Assembly: GCA_963762635.1 (NCBI GenBank)
Contig: CAVXLQ010000012.1
Span: forward strand, 310,001-374,000
Direction of reading: 5' to 3'
DNA length: 64,000 nucleotides
Source: Tenggerimyces sp963762635
Lineage (GTDB): Bacteria > Actinomycetota > Actinomycetes > Propionibacteriales > Actinopolymorphaceae
Positions 56,793 to 64,000 of the stretch are shown piece after piece. Position 1 is the first letter of the stretch. Each line of letters starts with the position of its first letter. Made by a program: the position numbers and the translations under genes. The notes under the pieces are model-generated. The model had not been told where the DNA came from and ran no database searches. It saw only the letters and a list, made by a program, of their open reading frames with translations.

Positions 56793-56879
56793 GTGATCAT
56801 GATCGTGATCATGAAGCCAGAACGGTGATATACGCCGGTTTCGCTTCATCATCACCGACATGATCACCGACATGATCAC
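56793..56879. repeat. GATC-rich palindromic element, copy 1
   Basis: The left arm GTGATCATGATCGTGATCATGAAG type sequence (56793-56816) and right arm from 56844 to 56879 are approximately inverted. The central region is related to ATATACGCCGGTT. It starts 12 bp after the thrS stop. Compared with copy 2, the right arm has an extra unit (CATGATCACCGA repeated). Function unknown; likely a repeated extragenic palindrome or a structured mRNA end. Confidence 0.75.
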
Positions 56880-56975
56880 GGGCGCGATTCGTCCACAGGA
56901 GCCGTTCGGGCGCGATCGTCCACAGATCGCGTCCGAGGGCGCCGCTGTGAGCCGAAGTCGGCAGATGCTGGCTGG

Positions 56976-57939
56976 ATGGCGCACTCCCTTCCTCCCGAGC
57001 TTTCGGCCTTGGTCTCCCATCAAGCCGACGTGATCAGTATTGGTCAGCTGCATGAGTGCGGCTTCGACCTCGACTTCGCGGCTGCGCGGGTCCGAGCTGG
57101 GCGGTGGCGACGGCTCTTGCCGCGGGTGTACGCCACGTTTCCCGGGCCACCGGGTGCCGATGCGAAGACCTGGGCCGCGGTGCTTTACGCCGGGGTCAGG
57201 TGCGACTCTCAGCCACGAGAGCGCGGCATCGGTGTGGGGTCTCGTCGACGGCCAGCTCGATTCAGTGCATGTCACGATCGGCGTCGACCGTCGAGTGGCG
57301 AGTGTCGGATGGGTTCGGATCCACTACGCGCACAGGCTCGACCAGTCCAGGCATCCGACGATGGTGCCGGCTGTGACGAGGATCGATGACACTGTTCTCG
57401 ATCTCATCGACGCCGCGGGAACGCGTAGCGAAGTGTTGTCATGGATCACCCGTGCCTGCCAGCGACGTCGGACCACGCCGGAGCGGCTCGCGCTGGCACT
57501 GGACTCACGCAAGAAGATTCGGTGGCGCGAGTTCGTACAGAGCGTCCTCGCGGATATCTCCGACGGAGCGGAGAGTCCGTTGGAGATCGCCTTCGTCCGC
57601 CGAGTGGAGGTACCGCACGGACTGCCCAGCGGACAGAGGCAGCGTCATCGCCGGATCGGCGGTAGGTCGCAGTGGGTCGACGTCGAGTACGAAAGATTCG
57701 AGCTCATCGTGGAACTCGACGGGCGCATCGGTCATGTCGAGGATGGCGCGTTCCGCGATCGGCTACGCGACAACCTTTCGACAATGCGCAGCCGCAGCAC
57801 ACTCCGATACGGCTGGACCGACGTCTTCGACAACCCCTGTGCGGTCGCCGACGAGATCGCGGTCGTCCTCCGTCGCAACGGCTGGACCAGCGACCTCACT
57901 CCATGTGATCCCACCTGCCGCCTCCGCCCCGCCGCGTGA
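56976..57939 (+). CDS. AbiEi-like/DUF559 protein, one frameshift
   Basis: About 321 aa when repaired. An N-terminal AbiEi-type winged helix (HQADVISIGQLHECG, RAGRWRRLLPRVYATF) precedes a middle region (TLSHESAASVWGLVDG, RIDDTVLDLIDAAG, WITRACQRRRTTPERL). The DUF559/Vsr-like endonuclease domain has SPLEIAFVRRVE, VDVEYERFELIVELDG and ending DNLSTMRS. One extra G in the run 57192-57195 shifts the frame. Common in actinobacteria, often called type IV antitoxin or endonuclease; real role unknown. It sits between two palindromic elements. Confidence 0.8.
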
Positions 57940-58010
57940 TCATGATCGCGATCATGAAGCCAAACCGGCGTATACGACCGTTCCGTCTTCATGATCACGA
58001 TCATGATCAC
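57936..58010. repeat. GATC-rich palindromic element, copy 2
   Basis: 75 bp. Arms at 57936-57959 and 57987-58010 are 24 bp long with one mismatch, and the centre is itself a near-palindrome around GTATAC. The whole block can form a long hairpin or cruciform. It overlaps the stop codon of the AbiEi/DUF559 gene and is a relative of copy 1 at 56793-56879. Confidence 0.8.
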
Positions 58011-58037
58011 GGCGGGCGGGCCGGGAGGTGGGTTCGG

Positions 58038-58445
58038 TCAGTCGAGGGCGACGGTGAGGTCGAGTTCGATGAGCTGGCCGGTGAAGCCGAGCTGGGCGAC
58101 GCCGAGGAGGGTGCTGGCTGTGGTGAAGGCGGCCGCGAGGGGGGACTCGTTGAGGCGGGACCAGACGGCGGCTAGTTGGGATGTCTCCGGGCTCACGACG
58201 TAGATCAGCGACCGCACCACCTGCGAAGGCGTCGCGTCGATGGCCGACAGGGCGGTGAGGGCGTTGGTGGCGACCTGCAGGGTTTGCGCCTCGTAGTCGC
58301 CCGGGCCTACCAGCTTGCCGGAGGCGTCCAGCGGGCATTGGCCGGCGAGGTACGCGGTGCGGCCGGCTTCGACGATCGTGATGTGGTGGTAGCCCGGCGT
58401 CTCGTGCAGGGTGGGCGGGTTCAGACGGGAGATCCGAGAAGTCAC
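58038..58445 (-). CDS. RidA-family protein
   Basis: About 135 aa. RidA/YjgF fold: HHITIVEAGRTAYLAGQCPL near 19-38, TLQVATNALTALSAIDATPS, and the late VAQLGFTGQLIELDLTVAL. The conserved arginine near the C-terminus of canonical RidA (R105) is not seen in the VVRSLIYVV region where it would be expected, so it may be a non-deaminase RidA subgroup. GTG 58445 or TTG 58454 could be the start. It lies after a palindromic element. Confidence 0.82.
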   Translation of the reverse strand: MTSRISRLNPPTLHETPGYHHITIVEAGRTAYLAGQCPLDASGKLVGPGDYEAQTLQVATNALTALSAIDATPSQVVRSLIYVVSPETSQLAAVWSRLNESPLAAAFTTASTLLGVAQLGFTGQLIELDLTVALD

Positions 58446-58464
58446 GAGCCGCAAGTCTGCCCGA

Positions 58465-59032
58465 CTAACGCACGCCGGTCAGCGTCAGGCTGAGCTCGTC
58501 GGCGTACCCGCCGGACTGCGTGAACAGCAGCACGACCCGGGCCCAGCGCGTGTACGGGGGTACGGTGCCTGTCGCGCGGCGCTCGACGAAGCCGGTCGCC
58601 GGACTGAGCACGACCAAGCCGGTCGGGTCGCCGCTGCGGCTGCGGAACTCCAGCGACAGCCGTGCCCCGCCCTGCTGGCCGGCGCACCCACCGAGCCAGC
58701 CCGAGAACGAGAAGCGCACCCGCGCCTTGTCGATCCCCGAAGGGTCCGGCAGCACGATGTCCTGCGCCAACCGGGTCCGCGGAACGGGACCGCCGCCGAA
58801 GAACTGCCGCCCCCGCGCCGAAGGCCCGGGGTCGAGCGGAGCCCGGATAGCCAGCTCCCGCGTCGTACCGGACGACCGTGGCCTCGCCGTCGAGGACGTG
58901 CCAGCCGGGGATCGACACGACCGCGCCGCCCGTACCCCCGGGTCCGTCCTCCGCGCCTGGGTTGGCGATCAGGTTCGGCGTCGCGGGGAGCTCGGCTTCG
59001 ACGACGAGCCCCGCCGTTCTGTCAGCCGTCAT
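58465..59032 (-). CDS. Carbohydrate-binding-like protein, one frameshift
   Basis: About 188 aa when repaired. NLIANPGAEDGPGGT ... SIPGWHVLDGEATVVRYDAG is the start of a jelly-roll domain common in secreted actinobacterial proteins. The rest (DIVLPDPSGIDKARVRFSFS ... RWARVVLLFTQSGG) is in another frame after a break near 58800-58850. No signal peptide is visible. Function unknown. Confidence 0.6.
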
Positions 59033-59173
59033 GCGGACATCTCAGCACGAACGCGGCACGCGCCATGCAAGCACGGATGTACGGCAAGAGAACAGCAATG
59101 CGCAAGTGGTCGACGCGGATTGGCCGGTGCCGGCAGGATGGGGGACGGGACCGACGCAGGGCCAAGGAGGCAG

Positions 59174-60604
59174 ATGTTCGACTACGACCTGCTCGTCATC
59201 GGGTCCGGCCCGGGCGGCCAGAAGGCCGCGATCGCGGGCGCGAAGCTCGGCCGCCGGATCGCCGTGGTGGAGAAGAAGCACATGGTCGGCGGCGTCTGCA
59301 TCAACACCGGAACGATCCCGTCGAAGACCCTGCGCGAGGCGATCCTCTACCTGACCGGCCTCAACCAGCGCGAGCTGTACGGCCACTCGTACCGCCTCAA
59401 GGAGGACATCACCGTCGGTGACCTCTCGGCCCGTACGCAGCACGTCATCGGCCGCGAGATCGACGTGATCCGCAGCCAGCTCGGCCGCAACCACGTCGAG
59501 ATGCTGCTCGGCACGGCGTGCTTCGAGGACCCGCACACGGTCGCGATCACGGCAGCCGACGGAGGCGTACGTCGCATCACCGCCGAGCGCTTCGTGATCG
59601 CGGTCGGCACCCGCCCGGCGCGCCCCGACACGGTGGCGTTCGACGGCAAGAACATCGTCGACTCCGACCAGCTCCTCGACATGGACCGCATCCCCGGCTC
59701 GATGGTCGTCGTCGGCGCCGGCGTGATCGGCATCGAGTACGCGTCGATGTTCGCCGCGCTCGGCGCGAAGGTGACGGTCGTCGAGAAACGCGAACGCATG
59801 TTGGACTTCTGCGATCTGGAGATCGTCGAGGCGTTGAAGTACCAACTGCGGGACCTCGCGGTGACGTTCCGGTTCCGCGAGACGGTGTCGCGGGTCGAGC
59901 ACTCGAACGGTGCGACGCTGACGATTCTCGAGTCAGGTAAGCGAATTCCGGCCGACACGGTGATGTACTCCGCCGGTCGGCAAGGTGTCACGGACTCGCT
60001 CGATCTGGAGAAGGCGGGACTGTCCGCCGACGACCGCGGCCGGATCAAGGTGGACGACTTCTACCGGACCTCGGCAGACCACATCTACGCGGTCGGCGAC
60101 GTGATCGGCTTCCCCGCGCTGGCGGCGACGTCGATGGAGCAGGGCCGCCGCGCGGCGTACCACGCTTGCGACGAGCCCGTCGTCGGCGAGCTCGGCAACC
60201 TCCAGCCGATCGGGATCTACTCCATCCCGGAGATCAGCTACGTCGGGATGACCGAGGAGGAGCTGACCGAGTCGAACGTGCCGTTCGAGGTCGGCATCTC
60301 CCGCTACCGCGAGCTCGCGCGCGGCGCGATCCTCGGCGACTCGTACGGGATGCTCAAGCTGCTCGTCCACGCGGAGGACCGCACGCTGCTCGGCGTCCAC
60401 GTCTTCGGTACGGGCGCGACCGAGCTCGTGCACATCGGGCAGACTGTGATGGGGTGCGGCGGCACGATCGACTACCTCGTGGACACGGTGTTCAACTACC
60501 CGACGCTCGCCGAGTCGTACAAGGTCGCCGCGCTCGACGCGATGAACAAGATGCGCGCGGTACAGAGGTTCTCGCTCGTCCAGCCTCCCCGCGAGGCTCC
60601 GTAA
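59174..60604 (+). CDS. sthA: Soluble pyridine nucleotide transhydrogenase (Si-specific)
   Basis: 476 aa from ATG 59174 with AAGGAGG. Flavoprotein of the lipoamide dehydrogenase family. FAD-binding VIGSGPGGQKAAIAGAKLG near 8-26; the redox motif reads GGVCINTGTIPSKT, with Thr in place of the second cysteine, which is the hallmark of SthA/UdhA. NAD-binding VVVGAGVIGIEYASMF; dimerisation domain complete. Exchanges reducing equivalents between NADPH and NAD, balancing redox. Confidence 0.95.
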   Translation: MFDYDLLVIGSGPGGQKAAIAGAKLGRRIAVVEKKHMVGGVCINTGTIPSKTLREAILYLTGLNQRELYGHSYRLKEDITVGDLSARTQHVIGREIDVIRSQLGRNHVEMLLGTACFEDPHTVAITAADGGVRRITAERFVIAVGTRPARPDTVAFDGKNIVDSDQLLDMDRIPGSMVVVGAGVIGIEYASMFAALGAKVTVVEKRERMLDFCDLEIVEALKYQLRDLAVTFRFRETVSRVEHSNGATLTILESGKRIPADTVMYSAGRQGVTDSLDLEKAGLSADDRGRIKVDDFYRTSADHIYAVGDVIGFPALAATSMEQGRRAAYHACDEPVVGELGNLQPIGIYSIPEISYVGMTEEELTESNVPFEVGISRYRELARGAILGDSYGMLKLLVHAEDRTLLGVHVFGTGATELVHIGQTVMGCGGTIDYLVDTVFNYPTLAESYKVAALDAMNKMRAVQRFSLVQPPREAP

Positions 60605-60613
60605 GATCAAGGC

Positions 60614-61135
60614 GTGGCAGACGAGCAGGCAGACGCGTTCGAGCGCCTCTGGACTCCGCACCGGATGGCCTACATCAAGGGCGAGAACAAGCCCAGCGGA
60701 TCCGGCGCAGGCGACGGCTGTCCGTTCTGTGAGATCCCGAAGCTGACGGACGCCGACGGGCTGGTCGTGACGCGCGGCACGGCGGCGTACGCGGTGCTGA
60801 ACCTCTACCCGTACAACTCCGGCCACCTCATGGTGCTGCCGTACCGGCACGTCGCGGACTACACCGAGCTCACGCCCGAGGAGACGCTGGAGCTGGCGGA
60901 CCTGACCAAGCGCGCGATGGTGGCGCTGCGGAAGGCGTCCGGCGCGCAGGGGTTCAACATCGGCATGAACCAGGGCTCGGTGGCCGGCGCCGGCATCGCC
61001 GCACACCTGCACCAGCACATCGTGCCCAGGTGGGGCGGCGACACGAACTTCATGCCCGTCGTGGGCCGTACGAAGGTGCTGCCGCAGCTGCTCTCCGACA
61101 CCCGGACCCTGCTCGCGGAGGCCTGGCCCAGCTAG
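60614..61135 (+). CDS. HIT-domain hydrolase (Ap4A phosphorylase-like)
   Basis: 173 aa. Zinc-binding GCPFCEI at about 35-41, then AVLNLYPYNSGHLMVLPYRH and the histidine triad HLHQHIVPRWGGD near 131-143. It breaks down diadenosine polyphosphates or other nucleoside phosphates. It starts 10 bp after sthA, probably in the same transcript. In most actinobacteria this gene directly follows thrS; here four other genes intervene. Confidence 0.9.
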   Translation: MADEQADAFERLWTPHRMAYIKGENKPSGSGAGDGCPFCEIPKLTDADGLVVTRGTAAYAVLNLYPYNSGHLMVLPYRHVADYTELTPEETLELADLTKRAMVALRKASGAQGFNIGMNQGSVAGAGIAAHLHQHIVPRWGGDTNFMPVVGRTKVLPQLLSDTRTLLAEAWPS

Positions 61136-61148
61136 CTGGGGCTTGACC

Positions 61149-61163
61149 TTGACGGTACGTCAA
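61149..61163. promoter_or_regulatory. MerR-type operator upstream of ABC exporter
   Basis: TTGACG GTA CGTCAA, a perfect 6-bp dyad with a 3-bp spacer, lies directly after a -35 TTGACC (61143-61148). A weak -10 CATGC near 61168-61173 gives the 19-bp spacing typical of MerR-controlled promoters. Transcription would begin about at the ATG at 61181, so the message is probably leaderless. Confidence 0.6.
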
Positions 61164-61180
61164 CCCCTCATGCTGGCGGC

Positions 61181-61933
61181 ATGATTCGGGTACAGGGGCT
61201 GGAGAAGTCCTACAAGGAGCTGCACGTCCTGCGGGGTGTCGACTTCGCGGTCGAGCGGGGGAGCATCTTCGCCCTGCTCGGTTCGAACGGAGCAGGCAAG
61301 ACCACGATCGTCCGGATCCTGTCCACCTTGCTCAAGGCCGACGCCGGCAAGGCCAGCGTGCACGGGCTCGACGTCGCCACCGAGGCCGCGCGCGTACGTG
61401 AGTCGATCAGTCTCACCGGACAGTTCGCGGCGGTCGACGATGTCCTTACCGGGCGGGAGAATCTCGTACTGGTTGCCCGGCTGCGGCACCTCGACGAGCC
61501 GGGCGGGATCGCGGACGGGTTACTGGAACGGTTCGCGTTGACCGAGGCGGGCGCCAAGAGGGTGGCGACGTACTCCGGCGGCATGCGCCGGAGGCTGGAC
61601 ATCGCGATGAGCCTGATCGGGAGCCCGCTGGTGATCTTCCTCGACGAGCCGACGGCCGGGCTGGATCCGCAAGCCCGCATCGAGGTGTGGGAGACGGTGA
61701 AGGCGCTCGCCGTAGGCGGGACGACGGTGCTGCTGACGACGCAGTACCTGGACGAGGCGGAGAAGCTGGCCGACCGGATCGCGATCCTCCATGAGGGAAG
61801 GATCATCGTGAACGGCACGCTCGCCGAGCTCAAGCAGCTCCTGCCACCGGCCAAGGTCGAGTACGTGGAGAAGCAGCCGACCCTCGAGGACGTCTTCCTC
61901 TCCCTCACCGGCAGCGCGAAGGAGCCACGATGA
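61181..61933 (+). CDS. ABC exporter ATPase, DrrA-like
   Basis: 250 aa. Walker A GSNGAGKTT near 34-42, signature YSGGMRRRLDI, Walker B VIFLDEPTAGLD, and the DrrA-type end TLEDVFLSLTGSA. Drives drug or antibiotic export with the permease encoded next (4-bp overlap). Part of a three-gene operon with a MerR-family regulator. Confidence 0.92.
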   Translation: MIRVQGLEKSYKELHVLRGVDFAVERGSIFALLGSNGAGKTTIVRILSTLLKADAGKASVHGLDVATEAARVRESISLTGQFAAVDDVLTGRENLVLVARLRHLDEPGGIADGLLERFALTEAGAKRVATYSGGMRRRLDIAMSLIGSPLVIFLDEPTAGLDPQARIEVWETVKALAVGGTTVLLTTQYLDEAEKLADRIAILHEGRIIVNGTLAELKQLLPPAKVEYVEKQPTLEDVFLSLTGSAKEPR

Positions 61934-62691
61934 CCACCCACCTCCTCGGCGACACGACCGTCCTGCTCGGCAGGTCGCTCCGCCACATCGCGCGCAGCCC
62001 GGACACCATCATCACCACCGCGGTCATGCCGGTCGCGATGATGCTGCTGTTCGTCTTCGTGTTCGGCGGGGCGATCGACACCGGCTCGGTCCCGTACGTG
62101 AACTACCTGCTGCCCGGCATCCTGCTCATCACGATCGCGTCGGGCATCGCGTACACCGCGTTCCGGCTCTTCATGGATCTCGAGAGCGGGATCTTCGAAC
62201 GGTTCCAGTCCATGCCGATCGCGCGGCCGTCGGTGCTGTGGGCGCACGTGCTGACCTCGCTGGTCGCCAACCTGATCTCGCTCGTGGTCGTCGTCGGCAT
62301 CGCGCTGGTGATGGGCTTCCGCTCCGGTGCCGGCGTGCTGGCTTGGCTCGCGGTCGCCGGCATCCTCCTGCTGTTCACGCTGGCGTTGACCTGGATCGCC
62401 GTCATCCCCGGCCTGACCGCCAAGTCGGTGGACGGCGCGAGCGCGTTCTCGTACCCGCTCATCTTCCTGCCGTTCCTCAGCTCGGCGTTCGTGCCGACCG
62501 ACACCATGCCGGGGCCGGTACGCGTCTTCGCCGAGAACCAGCCCGTGACCTCGATCGTTGACACCATCCGCGACCTGCTCACCCAACAGCCGGTCGGCAA
62601 CGACATCTGGGTCGCCCTCGCCTGGTGCGCCGGCATCCTCGTCGTCGCGTACGTCTTCGCCACGATGTCCTACCGTCGCCGGGTCGGCTGA
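61930..62691 (+). CDS. ABC-2 type permease, DrrB-like
   Basis: 253 aa, six transmembrane segments, with the ABC-2 membrane motifs LPGILLITIASGIAYTAFRL and MDLESGIFERFQSMPIARPS. Forms the membrane half of a DrrAB-type exporter with the preceding ATPase. Confidence 0.9.
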   Translation: MTTHLLGDTTVLLGRSLRHIARSPDTIITTAVMPVAMMLLFVFVFGGAIDTGSVPYVNYLLPGILLITIASGIAYTAFRLFMDLESGIFERFQSMPIARPSVLWAHVLTSLVANLISLVVVVGIALVMGFRSGAGVLAWLAVAGILLLFTLALTWIAVIPGLTAKSVDGASAFSYPLIFLPFLSSAFVPTDTMPGPVRVFAENQPVTSIVDTIRDLLTQQPVGNDIWVALAWCAGILVVAYVFATMSYRRRVG

Positions 62692-62709
62692 GAGGGCAGG
62701 ATCGGAACC

Positions 62710-63492
62710 ATGCTGACGATCGGTCAACTCGCCGCGTACGCCGGCGTCACCATGCGGGCCGTACGGCACTACCACCAGATCGGCCTGCTGCCCGAGCCGG
62801 AGCGGGACGAGGCGGGGTACCGGCGGTACGGCGCCAAGGCCGTCGCCTCCCTCATCCGGATCCGCACGCTCGCCAGCGCCGGCGTCCCACTGTCGGAGAT
62901 CCGCCCGATGCTCGACGCCGACGCGGCGACGTTCGCCGAGACGGCCGAACGCCTCGACTGCCAGCTACGCGAGGAGATCGAACGGCTCGAGACCAGCCGC
63001 AAGCAGATTGCGCAGCTCGCCGCCGGCGACAGCCTGGCGCTCCCGCCTGTGGTGGTCGCGTACCTCGATCGGCTGCGGGAGCTCGGGGCTTCGGAGCCGC
63101 TGGTCGAGGCCGAACGGGACGGGTGGATCCTGGTCGCCGCCCGGTGGCCCGATCAACTCGGCGAGGTCATGGCGTCGAAGTTCGCGCAGCTCGACGACCC
63201 GCGGGTCGTCCGGCTCTACCGCCTGCTGACGGAGCTGGGGGAGAACGACGCCGGGTTCGACGACCCGCGGTTGGAGGAGGTCGCCGACCTGATGGCCGCC
63301 GGGATGGCCGAGCAGGCGTCCACGCCGGGGGAGGCGGAGCAGGGCAGCGTCGACCTGCTGTTCGACCTGCTGGACTCCCTCGCGATCGAGTCCGACCCGC
63401 GCGCGCTGCGCATGCTGGAGCTGTTGCGCGAACGTGGCTGGGGCAGCTGGACCCGGACCCGACCCGAGCGGCTGCCGGGCTTGTCAGGGTGA
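62710..63492 (+). CDS. MerR-family regulator of the ABC exporter
   Basis: 260 aa. N-terminal HTH LTIGQLAAYAGVTMRAVRHY with GYRRYG wing, coiled coil at about 75-105 (ERLDCQLREEIERLETSRKQ), and a longer C-terminal region, as in TipA/BmrR-like drug sensors. It is 18 bp after the permease, in the same operon, and probably acts on the dyad at 61149-61163. Confidence 0.9.
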   Translation: MLTIGQLAAYAGVTMRAVRHYHQIGLLPEPERDEAGYRRYGAKAVASLIRIRTLASAGVPLSEIRPMLDADAATFAETAERLDCQLREEIERLETSRKQIAQLAAGDSLALPPVVVAYLDRLRELGASEPLVEAERDGWILVAARWPDQLGEVMASKFAQLDDPRVVRLYRLLTELGENDAGFDDPRLEEVADLMAAGMAEQASTPGEAEQGSVDLLFDLLDSLAIESDPRALRMLELLRERGWGSWTRTRPERLPGLSG

Positions 63493-63505
63493 TCAACCAT
63501 GGGTA

Positions 63506-63529
63506 ACGTACAACCACATGGTTGTACGT
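63506..63529. promoter_or_regulatory. ArsR operator overlapping start codon
   Basis: ACGTACAACC and GGTTGTACGT form a perfect 10-bp inverted repeat around ACAT. The ATG at 63518 is inside it. A nearby CAACCAT (63494-63500) is also complementary to ATGGTTG (63518-63524). The adjacent ArsR protein is the likely ligand. Confidence 0.7.
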
Positions 63530-63859
63530 CAGAAAGAGGAGAGCGAGGAGTCGCTCAACCAGCTCTTTCGCGCCTTGGCTGACGGCACGCGCCGGGACAT
63601 CCTTGCGCGGTCGGTGACGGGAACGCCGTCGGTTTCCGATCTCGCCGCACGATACGAGATGAGCTTCGCCGCCGTGCAGAAGCACGTCGCGGTGCTCGAA
63701 CGCGCCGGTCTCGTCGAGAAGCGTGCCAGCGGTCGCGAGCAGCGGGTCTCGACCAACCGCACGCGGCTCCAGCGCGCCGGTGAGTTGCTCGACTCTTACG
63801 AAGCCATCTGGCGCCAGCGCGTCGCACAGCTCGACGAGGTTCTCCAGGAAGGCGACTGA
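63518..63859 (+). CDS. ArsR-family transcriptional regulator
   Basis: 113 aa. Winged helix: LNQLFRALADGTRRDILARS at about 13-32 and VSDLAARYEMSFAAVQKHVA near 39-58, then the wing. No metal-binding cysteines. Typical of the pair ArsR + SRPBCC, where the two form one regulatory unit. Start codon lies in its own operator. Confidence 0.9.
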   Translation: MVVRQKEESEESLNQLFRALADGTRRDILARSVTGTPSVSDLAARYEMSFAAVQKHVAVLERAGLVEKRASGREQRVSTNRTRLQRAGELLDSYEAIWRQRVAQLDEVLQEGD

Positions 63860-63861
63860 CG

Positions 63862-64000
63862 ATGCCCATCACCTCCGTCACCAAAGACCCGGAAGAGCTC
63901 ACGCTCACCGTCGTGGCCGACTTTCCCGTTCCACAGAAGAGACTTTGGGACGCCTGGGTCGACCCGCGGCAGCTCGAGCGCTTCTGGGGCCCGCCCTTCG
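63862..64000 (+). CDS. SRPBCC (AHSA1-like) protein, cut by window end
   Basis: First 46 residues only: PITSVTKDPEELTLTVVADF, then RLWDAWVDPRQLERFWGPPF, the start of an AHSA1-type Bet v1 fold. It is 2 bp after the ArsR gene. Full length unknown. Confidence 0.85.
   Translation, partial: MPITSVTKDPEELTLTVVADFPVPQKRLWDAWVDPRQLERFWGPPF

Overview
This is high-GC DNA from a soil-type actinomycete. It carries an SsgB-like sporulation and division protein, a SigE-family sigma factor, many LacI, TetR, MerR, ArsR and LuxR regulators, Tat and Sec exported enzymes, GTG and TTG starts, and several probable leaderless starts. The mix would fit the Propionibacteriales, but no phylogenetic marker in the window settles the genus.

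Layout. 1-2800 is a LacI-controlled sugar or polyol catabolism block (LacI, zinc dehydrogenase, Gfo/Idh/MocA oxidoreductase). 2808-7008 holds glyA, an AidB-like acyl-CoA dehydrogenase and a YihY membrane protein. 7097-15879 is a run of divergent regulator/target pairs and transporters: a secreted beta-helix protein, MerR/methyltransferase, TetR/ABC exporter, a sigma factor with an anti-sigma-like membrane protein, and an MFS transporter. 15876-18118 is an exported RidA plus Tat monoamine oxidase operon. 18372-22637 holds a TROVE (Ro60-like) protein lacking its usual second domain, and a badly frameshifted PLD-helicase-DUF3427 gene. 22847-23115 is a tRNA Gly-Cys-Val operon. 23196-26354 holds CapA, a class IV aminotransferase and a stand-alone MraY paralogue.

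26930-36457 is a phage-derived element integrated in tRNA-Val(CAC). It is bounded by 29-bp direct repeats of the tRNA 3' end and carries integrase, small cargo genes, tape-measure protein, capsid, a replication-like gene and an excisionase. Its genes are full of single-base indels. 36534-47285 returns to ordinary chromosome: a PGPGW membrane protein, SsgB-like protein, acetyltransferases, SRPBCC proteins, hydrolases, dihydrolipoamide dehydrogenase, a TetR/SDR pair and an esterase.

47411-52979 is the most unusual intact system. It is a tightly overlapping operon of an Hsp70, two paralogous membrane-anchored J-like/TPR proteins that both lack the HPD motif, a short GrpE and a LuxR-type regulator. 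53066-61135 holds a methyltransferase, thrS, an AbiEi/DUF559 protein bracketed by two long palindromic repeats, RidA, soluble transhydrogenase and a HIT protein. 61181-64000 is a MerR-controlled DrrAB-like exporter and the start of an ArsR/SRPBCC pair.

A caution for use: isolated frameshifts in otherwise sound genes (glyA, aidB-like, AbiEi, two others) mostly sit in short G/C runs and look like consensus errors. The two dense indel islands (19.5-22.6 kb and 27.1-35.9 kb) may be real decay, poor local sequence, or both.
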